Assembly: GCF_003885045.1 (NCBI RefSeq)
Contig: NZ_RHJS01000002.1
Span: 6,007,302-6,071,301, forward strand
DNA: 64,000 nucleotides
Origin: Schaedlerella arabinosiphila
GTDB taxonomy: Bacteria; Bacillota; Clostridia; Lachnospirales; Lachnospiraceae
Direction of reading: 5' to 3'
Shown here: positions 1 through 7,151 of the stretch, in pieces
How the letters are laid out: every line of letters begins with the position of its first letter
Position numbering within the stretch: position 1 is the first letter of the stretch
Made by a program: the position numbers and the translations under genes
The notes under the pieces: generated by a model
Databases searched by the model: none
What the model saw: the letters and a program-made list of their open reading frames with translations, nothing else
Told to the model about the DNA's origin: nothing

Positions 1-141
1 CGGCTGTCCACGGTACGCAATTCGGACTGCATCATGGTGCTGGAACAGGGACGGATCATCGAACGGGGAACCCACGACCAGCTCATCGAGGAGCAGGGAA
101 AATACTATCAGCTATACACAGGAAATGCCATCAGTGCATAA
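1..141 (+). CDS. ABC exporter ATP-binding protein, C-terminal end (partial)
   Basis: Frame 1 is open from the window edge to the TAA at 139-141 and encodes 46 residues. The start (RLSTVRNSDCIMVLEQG) followed by RIIERGTHDQLI matches the H-loop side and C-terminal end of the nucleotide-binding domain of ABC exporters, where the switch histidine lies just before RLST, here outside the window. In such half-transporters this domain hydrolyses ATP to drive export through a fused membrane domain. Neither the membrane domain nor the Walker motifs can be seen, so the substrate is unknown. The tail after the domain is short and ends normally, so it is truncated only by the window edge. Confidence 0.85.
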   Translation, partial: RLSTVRNSDCIMVLEQGRIIERGTHDQLIEEQGKYYQLYTGNAISA

Positions 142-221
142 GAAAAATCGGGGCGAAACGGGAATTGCCCGCTTTCAGAAAATCTGCTGCCGGCAGTTTT
201 TCCGCATACGATGGTAAAAAA

Positions 222-272
222 TTCCACCTGTACGGTTGGATGCTCTTTGAGCATCCAACCGTACAGGTGGAA
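222..272. repeat. Perfect 24-bp inverted repeat with 3-nt loop
   Basis: Arms at 222-245 and 249-272 are perfectly complementary with a TTT loop. On the minus strand the stem is followed by TTTTTT, so it has terminator form in that direction. On the plus strand it is followed by AAAAAATTA, not a U tract. It lies between the ABC gene tail and the radical SAM gene. It may terminate or protect the ABC transcript, but the direction of the U run argues against a simple plus-strand terminator. Confidence 0.8.
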
Positions 273-313
273 AAAATTACTTTATAGATCGGCTGTAATG
301 AGGAGGAGCACGG

Positions 314-1207
314 ATGGAATACATTCCTGCCAAAACAATCGTAACAAAGACGAAAGCCCCGTCCCAGTGGTTCGGGATTGACTATAATATGAACATTTAC
401 AAAGGCTGCTGTCACGGCTGTATCTACTGTGACAGCCGATCCGACTGCTATCAGATCGACGATTTTGACCGTGTGCGGGCCAAGGAAAACGCGCTGCAGA
501 TCATCCGGGACGACCTCCGACGTAAGACGAAAAGCGGCGTAGTCGGTACAGGTGCCATGAGTGACCCTTATAATCCCTTCGAAAAAAAGCTGGAACTGAC
601 ACGCCATGCCCTGGAGCTGTGCGACGCCTTCGAATTTGGCGCGGCGGTCGCAACGAAGAGCGCGCTGATGGAGCGGGATATCGACATATTGCAGAGTATA
701 GCGGAGCATTCCCCGGTACTCTTAAAAGTGACGGTGACAACGGCGGACGATGATCTGGCCGGGAAGATTGAACCTCATGTTTCCCGGCCGGATGCAAGGT
801 TTCGAATGATTGAGAAGCTGAGCAAAAACGGGCTTTATACCGGTATCCTGCTGATGCCGGTGCTGCCCTTTTTGGAGGACAGTACAAATAACATCGGGGA
901 GATCATCCGCCGTGCAGAAGCCTCCGGAGCCAGGTTTATCTATCCGGATTTCGGCATGACCCTGCGGGGAAACCAGCGGGATTGGTATTTTGCAAAGCTG
1001 GAGGAATTGTTTCCGGGGAAAGGTCTGGCAGACAAGTACTGGAAACGGTACGGCAATTATTATGAATGCCGAAGCCCCCAGGCAAAACGGTTGTGGGAGT
1101 ATTTTGCAGGGGAGTGTGAGAAGCGGGGGATTGCGTACCGGATGGAGGATATTATCAGCCAGTATAAGAGGGCTTACAGGGTGGAGCAGTTGAGGCTGAT
1201 TTTTTAG
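314..1207 (+). CDS. SPL-like radical SAM protein
   Basis: A 297-residue protein with the radical SAM cluster motif CxxxCxxC near residues 35-42 (CCHGCIYC). It is followed by the GTGAMSDPYNPFEKK stretch typical of the SplB/Rv2578c-type family (COG1533). Family members bind a 4Fe-4S cluster and cleave S-adenosylmethionine; the founder repairs spore photoproduct in DNA, but most relatives have no known substrate. The length fits the family. The ATG at 314 has an AGGAGG site 7-12 bases upstream. The gene stands alone between hairpins on both sides. A DNA-repair role is possible but is not shown by the sequence. Confidence 0.85.
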   Translation: MEYIPAKTIVTKTKAPSQWFGIDYNMNIYKGCCHGCIYCDSRSDCYQIDDFDRVRAKENALQIIRDDLRRKTKSGVVGTGAMSDPYNPFEKKLELTRHALELCDAFEFGAAVATKSALMERDIDILQSIAEHSPVLLKVTVTTADDDLAGKIEPHVSRPDARFRMIEKLSKNGLYTGILLMPVLPFLEDSTNNIGEIIRRAEASGARFIYPDFGMTLRGNQRDWYFAKLEELFPGKGLADKYWKRYGNYYECRSPQAKRLWEYFAGECEKRGIAYRMEDIISQYKRAYRVEQLRLIF

Positions 1208-1239
1208 AATTTACTGTGAATCGTAGTTACTGGTCACGC

Positions 1240-1302
1240 CCCGACCAATCACTACGCTGATTGGTCGGGAGGATGCACATAAAAGGCGGTATTCAGACCG
1301 CC
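1240..1302. repeat. Two small inverted repeats in an intergenic gap
   Basis: Arms 1240-1251 and 1258-1269 (CCCGACCAATCA and its complement) form a perfect 12-bp stem with a 6-nt loop. A second stem pairs GGCGGT at 1285-1290 with ACCGCC at 1297-1302. Neither is followed by a clear T run. They occupy the gap between the radical SAM gene and the Rpn remnant and may stabilise or end the transcript. Confidence 0.5.
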
Positions 1303-1376
1303 CATTGCCGCAGGCAATTTAAAATACGGCCAATTCCGTGATGGAGCGTCTTTGGGTATACATGCAGAGAGGTGAA

Positions 1377-1901
1377 TTATGTTGCCGCAGGAATGTGATA
1401 CTGCGCGAGTAGCTCTTTCATTCGGGCCAGTTCTGCATTTTTGTCAGCAAGCTCCGCGTCTTTATCCGCGAGCTGCTTATTTTTTTCAGCGAGGTCAGCG
1501 ATCAGGGCGTCGTTCTCAGTACGAAGGCGCTTTTGGAGGACACTGGGCAGTTCGATCAGCGGTTTTGTCATAAGGTCTACCTCCTTTCGAAAATCAGCAT
1601 GTTTTTTTAAGACTCTGTCTGCTGCACGGCGGAAAAGGTTGATGTAGTCATCAAATTCGCGTTCCGTCAGATAACCTTGTTTCCATTCATCTTCTAAGAT
1701 TAATATAACCTGGGCAGTAAAGTCTGTCAATTCCTTTTTGGTAAGCTGGCTTTTTCTTCCCGGATTCATGCGGGGGCGCAGGCGGAGCAGTACATAAGGC
1801 AGAAAAAGATCCAGATGCTTTTCATGAATTTTCCCGTTCTTTTCCGGATAAATGACCGTAGAGCGGGGGAAATATATCGAATCAGGTGAAGAACAATACA
1901 A
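1377..1901 (-). pseudogene. Rpn/PD-(D/E)XK nuclease-family remnant, C-terminal part
   Basis: The minus-strand frame encodes about 174 residues resembling the C-terminal half of Rpn-type (PD-(D/E)XK nuclease family transposase-like) proteins of Lachnospiraceae. Visible parts are a PRSTVIY segment, then HEKHLDLFLPYVLLRLRPRM, the LTKKELTDF and EREFDDYINLFRRA segments, and a C-terminal coiled coil rich in LADKDAEL-type repeats. The nuclease N-terminus is missing and the only upstream start in frame is a TTG without a ribosome site. From memory of the family, about 30 residues are also missing between KNGKI and HEKHL, as if by in-frame deletion. It is probably a non-functional relic. A second relic of the same family lies at 25.6-26.1 kb. 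Confidence 0.6.
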
Positions 1902-2082
1902 ACCAAAACCAAGAGAAAAGAAAGCGGACTAAAAGGCAGGGAAGAGCGTACTTAAAATCGTTCTTCCCTCTTTTTCGCCCATCCTGCCGGCCGAACATCG
2001 AGAAGCGCAGTACAAGCTGCCGCATGAATCATAACAAATAACTAAATATTTCCTAAATGTTTTCTTAACCGCCACATCGCTG

Positions 2083-2111
2083 TTTACACCACATTTCCAA
2101 CATGCTACAAT
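2083..2111 (+). promoter_or_regulatory. Promoter of the barnase-barstar pair
   Basis: TTTACA (2083-2088), a 17-bp spacer and TACAAT (2106-2111) form a good sigma-A promoter. It lies about 50 bp before the barnase-like gene and in an AT-rich stretch that carries no other gene. Confidence 0.7.
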
Positions 2112-2162
2112 ACCTTTATCAATTTCCGGTCTATGATTGGAATTTTGCAATATGGAGGATAA

Positions 2163-2897
2163 ATGTATATGAACCGAATTTTATGGAAGCATGCGACAAT
2201 GAAAAAATGGCTGCAGTATTTCCTTGTATTTTTATTGGCATTTACTTTGTCAGGTTGCGGCGCTGCGCCGGAATCTGCCGAAAAAGCCGGCAGTTCTGCG
2301 CTGTCAGGTAAAACTTCAGATACAGATCAGGAAAAAACAGACGTTGGGCTGTCGGAAAAAAGCGGAACGCCGCAGACAGCAGAGAAAGAGATACAGGGAA
2401 AAACGGATGCAGCCCAGTCTGAAGATGAGGATACATCAGGGAAAGAAAATACAGCCCAGTCCGAAGATGAAGAAAATCCGAAGATAGATGAATCTTCCCA
2501 GGCATCCGATGATATTCCGCATCAGACTACATCAGACGAAGACTCCGAACTGCAGGAAGACGGCGTTTACACATCCAGGGATGAGGTGGCGCAATACATC
2601 TTTACGTACGGTCATCTCCCATCCAATTTTATCACGAAAAAAGAGGCAAAAGCCCTGGGATGGGAAGGCGGGGGCCTGGAACCTTATGCGCCGGGCAAGT
2701 GCATCGGCGGAAGCCGTTTCGGCAATTACGAAGGGCTGCTGCCGGAGAAGGAAGGACGTGTTTATACGGAGTGCGACATCGACACGCTGGGGGCTGACAG
2801 GCGCGGCGCCAAGCGGATCGTTTTTTCCAACGACGGACTGATTTATTATACGGAAGACCACTATGAATCTTTTGAACTTTTGTATGGAGAGGAATAA
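2163..2897 (+). CDS. Lipoprotein-anchored barnase-type ribonuclease
   Basis: A 244-residue protein. Residues 13-32 form a lipoprotein signal ending LSGC (Cys32), so the mature protein should be lipid-anchored outside the membrane. Residues about 38-132 are a low-complexity acidic linker containing AQSEDED and AQSEDEE. Residues about 133-244 align with Bacillus barnase: ITKKEAKALGW, PGKCIGGSRFGNYEG and TEDHY. The catalytic set is present as E203, R214, R218 and H233 (barnase E73, R83, R87, H102). K159 matches K27, while barnase R59 is replaced by Y189. A GGAGG lies at 2154-2158; ATGs at 2163, 2169 or 2199 could each start translation. The barstar gene follows after 2 bases. An RNase toxin or scavenging role is inferred. 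Confidence 0.85.
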   Translation: MYMNRILWKHATMKKWLQYFLVFLLAFTLSGCGAAPESAEKAGSSALSGKTSDTDQEKTDVGLSEKSGTPQTAEKEIQGKTDAAQSEDEDTSGKENTAQSEDEENPKIDESSQASDDIPHQTTSDEDSELQEDGVYTSRDEVAQYIFTYGHLPSNFITKKEAKALGWEGGGLEPYAPGKCIGGSRFGNYEGLLPEKEGRVYTECDIDTLGADRRGAKRIVFSNDGLIYYTEDHYESFELLYGEE

Positions 2898-2899
2898 AT

Positions 2900-3175
2900 A
2901 TGCGTATATGTATATTAGACGGGGAAAACATCCTGAATAAAGAAATGCTGCACGACACACTGGCCGCGGCTCTGGATTTTCCCGACTGGTACGGCAGGAA
3001 CCTGGACGCTCTGTATGACTGCCTGACCGATCTGGCGGAGGAGACGGAGATCCGGTTTCGGAACGAACAGGCATTGGCGGAGCATCTGGGAAATTATGCC
3101 GGGGCCCTGAAAAAAGTCATCTGCACCGCCGTGGAAGAGAATCAGAATATACAATGTATTCTGAATCATGCATGA
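2900..3175 (+). CDS. Barstar-family RNase inhibitor
   Basis: A 91-residue protein with no signal, so it should stay in the cytoplasm. The stretch WYGRNLDALYDCLTDL (residues 30-45) matches the barnase-binding helix and loop of barstar; D36 and D40 correspond to barstar D35 and D39, Y31 to Y30, C41 to C40, and W38 is replaced by Y39. It would bind and block the upstream RNase during synthesis and before export. The gene begins 2 bases after the RNase stop, which implies translational coupling and fixed co-expression. The length matches barstar (about 90 residues). Confidence in the pairing is high because both partners carry their interface residues. Confidence 0.9.
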   Translation: MRICILDGENILNKEMLHDTLAAALDFPDWYGRNLDALYDCLTDLAEETEIRFRNEQALAEHLGNYAGALKKVICTAVEENQNIQCILNHA

Positions 3176-3219
3176 ATTGATATAAATATAACAAAGCACT
3201 GAAACCCGAAGGAGGATCT

Positions 3220-4389
3220 ATGGACTTAAATAAAGAAAACATGCGGAAAATAAGGGAACTGATCGTCTTTACGATTGTTATTCTGATCGGGCTGTGGAAA
3301 TACACCCTGATCGTGGATTTCCTGGGATTCATCTTAAATATCATCTTTCCGTTTTTACTGGGCGGCGCGATCGCCTTTATCCTGAACGTGCCCATGAGCT
3401 TTCTGGAAAGCAAAATATTCGGAAATGACGGCAAAGACGGCAGGCCCGGTCTCAAATATGCCAGGCCCTGCAGCCTGACGCTGACGATCCTGTGTGTGAT
3501 CGGTGTGATCGTTCTGGTGATGTTTGTGGTTATCCCGCAGCTCGGTTCCACCTTTATGGGCCTGGGCAAGACGATCCAGGATTTTACCCCGGTGGCCATG
3601 GCGTGGGTTGAGGAAATATTCCACAACAACCAGGAGATCATGGCGCTGCTGGAGGATTTGAACATGGACTGGGACAAGATCCTGGACGGGGTTGCGGCCT
3701 TCTTTAAAAACGGCGCGGGAAGCGTGCTGGATACGACCATGTCTGCGGCAAAAAGCATCATCAGCAGTGTGACCACATTTTTCATCGCATTCGTATTTTC
3801 CTGCTACATCCTGCTGCAGAAGGAAAAGCTGCGCGTCCAGGTGCAGAAAATCTTTTATGCTTATCTGCCCGGGAAGATCGTGGAGAAGATACTGGATATC
3901 TGCTCCCTGACCTACCGGACATTTTCCAGCTTCCTGGCCGGACAGTGCGTGGAGGCGCTGATCCTTGGGATGATGTTCCTGGTGGCAATGTGGATACTGC
4001 GGCTGCCCTACGCCCTGCTGGTGGGAGTCCTGATTGCATTTACGGCGCTGATCCCGATCTTCGGGGCATTTATCGGATGCGTCGTGGGGGCATTTCTGAT
4101 CCTGATGGTGGATCCGGTGAAAGCATTAACCTTTGTGGCCATGTTCCTGGTGCTGCAGCAGGTGGAAGGCAACCTGATCTACCCCAAGGTGGTAGGCAAT
4201 TCCGTGGGGCTTCCCTCTATATGGGTGCTGGCCGCGGTCAGCATCGGCGGCAGCCTGATGGGCGTTGTGGGAATGCTCGTATTCATCCCGCTGGTGTCCG
4301 TGGTGTATATCCTGTTCCGTGGGGACGTGTATAAAAGACTGGAGAAAAAAGGGATTGCGCTGGAAAATATGTCAGGCGAAGATCAATAA
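3220..4389 (+). CDS. AI-2E family transporter (PerM/YdiK-like)
   Basis: A 389-residue polytopic membrane protein. There are hydrophobic helices near residues 14-55, 85-110, 175-205 and several from 235 to 370, with an extracytoplasmic or amphipathic region between (about 110-175). The segment ALIPIFGAFIGCVVGAF and the later VVGNSVGLPSIWVL match the AI-2E exporter family (PF01594). Members have been linked to autoinducer-2 export, Na+/H+ antiport or other export, so the family name should not be read as a proven substrate. The ATG at 3220 follows a GGAGG. It lies 45 bp behind barstar and converges on tetR across a hairpin. Confidence 0.85.
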   Translation: MDLNKENMRKIRELIVFTIVILIGLWKYTLIVDFLGFILNIIFPFLLGGAIAFILNVPMSFLESKIFGNDGKDGRPGLKYARPCSLTLTILCVIGVIVLVMFVVIPQLGSTFMGLGKTIQDFTPVAMAWVEEIFHNNQEIMALLEDLNMDWDKILDGVAAFFKNGAGSVLDTTMSAAKSIISSVTTFFIAFVFSCYILLQKEKLRVQVQKIFYAYLPGKIVEKILDICSLTYRTFSSFLAGQCVEALILGMMFLVAMWILRLPYALLVGVLIAFTALIPIFGAFIGCVVGAFLILMVDPVKALTFVAMFLVLQQVEGNLIYPKVVGNSVGLPSIWVLAAVSIGGSLMGVVGMLVFIPLVSVVYILFRGDVYKRLEKKGIALENMSGEDQ

Positions 4390-4424
4390 AATCGCTTATT
4401 ACAAAAGAATCGTTGGGAAATGAG

Positions 4425-4478
4425 ATGCTCCCTTTCAGGCAAGTGAAATAAAAAGACCTGTTGCCTGGAAGGGAGCAT
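4425..4478. terminator. Long hairpin between convergent genes
   Basis: Arms 4425-4442 and 4461-4478 pair over 18 bp with one G-T wobble around an 18-nt loop. It sits between the convergent AI-2E-family gene and tetR. The U tract is poor in both directions, so it may be a weak bidirectional terminator. Confidence 0.55.
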
Positions 4479-4526
4479 TTCAGAAAGAACATTTTTCGGC
4501 AGCAGCCTTCCTGAAAAAAGCCGTTT

Positions 4527-5159
4527 TTATGGAAGCCGGGGCGCAGGCAGCGCATGGGCCCGTATGATCGCCCGGATAGCATTGTAGAGATCCGGCTTCA
4601 ATTCCTCGAAACTGACCGGTTCATTTTCCAATATGGTACTGTAGCAGGCGGAACTTGCCAGCTCCGCGATCAGAAAGAGCATGGTCTCCGGGGCGCGCAG
4701 CCGGAGGGCGGGATCCGCCTGGATCAATTGCTGGAAATAGTCCATGCTGCTCAGCTCCGCATTCAGATCCGCATCGTCTTCGCTTTTTGTCACAGCCTGC
4801 TTAAAGACGCCCCAGCTCAGATTTTTCGAGATGAACCGGAGGATGGGCTTATTCTTTTCCAGCTTGCCGATCACATAATCCACGATAAAGATCATCTTGT
4901 CCTCAAAGGACGGGATGTCGGCTTTCTGAAGCTCCTCGTGGGCCGCCAGGAACAGTTTCCTGGCGGTTTCCGCGATGAGCCTGTCCCGGATCTCATACTT
5001 ATCCTTAAAGTAAAGGTAGAACGTGCCCTTTGCCACGCCGGCCTTCTGGACGATATCGTGGATGGACGTTTTCACAATTCCCTGTGATAAAAATAAATCA
5101 TACGCACTGGAAAAAAGCGCGTCCAGCTTCAGTTGTTTGTTTTCTTCGACTTTTCCCAT
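4527..5159 (-). CDS. TetR family regulator of the MMPL operon
   Basis: A 210-residue protein. The N-terminal helix-turn-helix (about residues 8-55) contains SIHDIVQKAGVAKGTFYLYFKDK, the usual TetR recognition region; the rest is helical ligand-binding domain. The start at 5159 was chosen because a GGAGGA lies 7-13 bases upstream; a longer open frame to 5258 has no ribosome site. The promoter at 5262-5290 overlaps a TGACCAAAAGTCA palindrome, indicating autorepression. The same palindromes recur at the MMPL promoter about 1.8 kb away. A repressor of the efflux genes released by an unknown ligand is the simplest reading. Confidence 0.9.
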   Translation of the reverse strand: MGKVEENKQLKLDALFSSAYDLFLSQGIVKTSIHDIVQKAGVAKGTFYLYFKDKYEIRDRLIAETARKLFLAAHEELQKADIPSFEDKMIFIVDYVIGKLEKNKPILRFISKNLSWGVFKQAVTKSEDDADLNAELSSMDYFQQLIQADPALRLRAPETMLFLIAELASSACYSTILENEPVSFEELKPDLYNAIRAIIRAHALPAPRLP

Positions 5160-5261
5160 AGTGTGTTCCTCCTGATCACAGACAATGTGCGCTGCAGCGG
5201 CTGCGGGCATCCGGCCCCCTGCCGTCTGGCCTGTATAGAATCCATTTTGATGATGCACATC

Positions 5262-5322
5262 ATTATAAACAAAAAATGACCAAAAGTCAATAATTTTATC
5301 GCTAAAATTCGACTTCTGGTCA
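5262..5322 (-). promoter_or_regulatory. tetR promoter with two TetR-type operators
   Basis: Read on the minus strand, TTGACT (5290-5285), a 17-bp spacer and TATAAT (5267-5262) make a near-consensus promoter for tetR. TGACCAAAAGTCA (5277-5289) overlaps the -35 region and spacer. A second, imperfect copy (CGACTTCTGGTCA, 5310-5322) lies 33 bp away. The same 33-bp spacing is found in front of the MMPL gene. Confidence 0.8.
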
Positions 5323-5349
5323 TTTGCAGGTTACAGTTTGGTTTTCCTG

Positions 5350-6636
5350 TCAGGAAAGGAGGATTTCCCTGCCGTTTACATATTTTCCGGCCAGCCGTCC
5401 GCCTTCCTCCGCCAGATAAATATACCGTTCCAGACGTTCCTTTGTATTCAGTTCTTTTGCCGTGCGGATGCCTGAATCGTCAAGCACCAGCGCGTCCAGT
5501 TCATATCCGTTTTCAAAGCTTCCCACTTTCCCGAAGAACGATCCGCCCCCTCTGGTGGCCAGGTAGAAGGCTTCCTCCATGGTCAGGGGCTTTTTCTCCT
5601 GGTCGATGAGCCGCCAGTAAAGCTTGGAAACGCCCACCGCGTCGGCCATGCAGCGGAACATGGACATATTTGTCCCGCCGGCGATATCGGTTCCAAGTCC
5701 GACAGGGATTCCCGCATCCAGATATCTGCGGATGGGGGCGATTCCGGAAGAAAGGTTGGTGTTGGACTGGGGGCAATGTGCCACGTACACCCCGTTGTTC
5801 TTCATCAGTTCCACTTCCAGATCCGAAGAATGTACACAATGGGCCATGACCGTTTTCGCCTCTTTGCCGAACAGGCCGTAATGCTCATAGACATTTCCAT
5901 AGCAGGCAGACCAGGGGAACAACTCCTGCACCCATTGGATCTCTGACAGATTTTCCGACAGATGGGACTGCACCGGAAGACCGTATTCCTTCTGCAGCTT
6001 ACCCAGCCCTTCCAACAGGGGTTCGCTGCATGTAGGCGCAAACCGGGGGGTAAGGATGGGACGGGCATTGGAATATTTTCCAGAGGTCTCACGAAGCCAT
6101 GCGGCGGTGCTTTCCAGGGATTCCAGGGCATCCGTTTCCCGCAGGGCATCGGTACAGTTCTGGTCCATATTGACCTTGCCCACATAAGTGGACAGGCCGG
6201 AAGCATCCAGCTGCTTCATCAAAAATTCCGTGGCCGGAAGATGGATGGTGCCGAAAATCACAGCTCTCGTGGACCCGCTTTTTTTCAGATCTTCGACAAA
6301 AATCCGATAAGCTTTTTCGGCATATTCCAGATCCGAGTACCGGCTCTCCTCCGGAAAGGTATGGGTATTCAGCCATTCCAACAGTTCCAGATCCATCCCG
6401 ATGCCCCGGAAAGGGTATTGGGGGGCGTGGATATGCAGGTCGGTCATGCCGGGGATGATGAGCCGGTCTCCATAGTCCTTCACCGGCAGATTCCGATATT
6501 CGTCCGGGATCACCGGATAAACGCCCCGGGAAATTCCTTCGCAGCAGACCAGATATCCCTGCTCAGTTACCGACAGATGGTTCTTCGTCTCTGAATAACA
6601 GATATTTCCTTTTAAAATAAATGAATGTTCGCGCAT
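5350..6636 (-). CDS. guaD: Guanine deaminase
   Basis: A 428-residue amidohydrolase. The metal site motif PGMTDLHIHAPQYPFRG, the GKVNMDQNCTD segment, QSHLSEN, the AHCVHS histidine and GLGTDIAGG all match guanine deaminases. The enzyme converts guanine to xanthine and ammonia with a bound zinc and acts in the cytosol in purine salvage or catabolism. The start at 6636 has AGGAGG 9-14 bases upstream; a second ATG two codons earlier sits too close to that site. A guanine-type riboswitch and terminator occupy the leader (6733-6829), which supports the substrate assignment independently. The gene lies between tetR and the TetR-controlled MMPL gene. Confidence 0.92.
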   Translation of the reverse strand: MREHSFILKGNICYSETKNHLSVTEQGYLVCCEGISRGVYPVIPDEYRNLPVKDYGDRLIIPGMTDLHIHAPQYPFRGIGMDLELLEWLNTHTFPEESRYSDLEYAEKAYRIFVEDLKKSGSTRAVIFGTIHLPATEFLMKQLDASGLSTYVGKVNMDQNCTDALRETDALESLESTAAWLRETSGKYSNARPILTPRFAPTCSEPLLEGLGKLQKEYGLPVQSHLSENLSEIQWVQELFPWSACYGNVYEHYGLFGKEAKTVMAHCVHSSDLEVELMKNNGVYVAHCPQSNTNLSSGIAPIRRYLDAGIPVGLGTDIAGGTNMSMFRCMADAVGVSKLYWRLIDQEKKPLTMEEAFYLATRGGGSFFGKVGSFENGYELDALVLDDSGIRTAKELNTKERLERYIYLAEEGGRLAGKYVNGREILLS

Positions 6637-6732
6637 ATGCATCTCCTCCTTCTGCTTTTGCTGCAGGCTGCCATTTTGAATTGCCTGGGGCAATGGACGG
6701 CCTGCGCCTGCCAATATCGCATATAAACCGAT

Positions 6733-6778
6733 AAAAAAAGAATTAACTACAACAAACGAATGTCTATGTAGTCAACTC
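6733..6778 (-). terminator. Riboswitch expression platform terminator
   Basis: On the minus strand, GAGTTGACTACA (6778-6767) pairs over 12 bp, with two G-T wobbles, with TGTAGTTAATTC (6751-6740). TTTTTTT (6739-6733) follows. The 5' arm is made of the 3' side of P3, J3/1 and the 3' side of P1 of the aptamer, so the terminator and the ligand-bound aptamer cannot form together. Guanine binding should therefore prevent termination and switch guaD on. Confidence 0.8.
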
Positions 6779-6829
6779 TTACGGCAGTCGGTAGAAACTC
6801 TGGGCCAATCCCCAGGATATACATATCAG
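6762..6829 (-). promoter_or_regulatory. Purine (guanine-type) riboswitch aptamer
   Basis: On the minus strand the sequence holds the purine riboswitch core in order: P1 5' strand TATGTA (6825-6820), J1/2 TATC, P2 CTGGG (6815-6811) and CCCAG (6804-6800) around GATTGG, J2/3 GTTTCTACC (6798-6790), P3 with loop GCCGTAAG (6785-6778), then GACTAC and P1 3' strand TACATA (6770-6765). The position equivalent to residue 74 of the Bacillus xpt aptamer is C (6771), which predicts guanine rather than adenine binding. The downstream gene is guanine deaminase. Confidence 0.88.
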
Positions 6830-6886
6830 CGATCACTGTATTTAATTCTATCTCCGCAGATGTACCAAACACCTGCATTCCATTTT

Positions 6887-6892
6887 ATTATA
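6887..6892 (-). promoter_or_regulatory. Possible -10 box of guaD
   Basis: TATAAT on the minus strand lies about 60 bp before the aptamer, a suitable place for the guaD promoter. No good -35 was found at normal spacing. The rest of 6893-7037 is AT-rich and shows no gene. Confidence 0.4.
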
Positions 6893-7037
6893 TACTTTTT
6901 GAAAAGGATTATCCATACATGTTTTTCACGAAAAATTCAGATTATTTTTGTGTATATGTTATAAAATATGTGTCTGGATATTTCTGGTCTGTAAGTTCCC
7001 CTGACAGATTTTTTTAAAAGCGGTACAAAAATAAAAA

Positions 7038-7128
7038 TGACTAAAAGTCAACAATTTTTAAAAATAATATTGACTTTTGGTCATTTCTGTTATATAGTAC
7101 TTTTGCAATAGAAAATGACCAAAGGTCA
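7038..7128 (+). promoter_or_regulatory. MMPL promoter with three TetR-type operators
   Basis: TTGACT (7070-7075), a 17-bp spacer and TATAGT (7093-7098) form the promoter. TGAC-N5-GTCA palindromes lie at 7038-7050, 7071-7083 (over the -35) and 7116-7128 (after the -10). The first two are 33 bp apart, as at tetR. Binding would block RNA polymerase directly, so repression by the nearby TetR is likely. Confidence 0.8.
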
Positions 7129-7151
7129 TTCTGGAAAAGGAGGCATTTAAC

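Noticed and set aside
1213..1230. Sequence resembling an IS66 end (ACTGTGAATCGTAGTTAC)
   Set aside because: It differs from the 13450 element end by several bases including an insertion, and no second end or target duplication is seen.
1929..2150. Small minus-strand open frame between the Rpn relic and the barnase gene
   Set aside because: No ribosome site and it overlaps the barnase promoter; no recognisable sequence.
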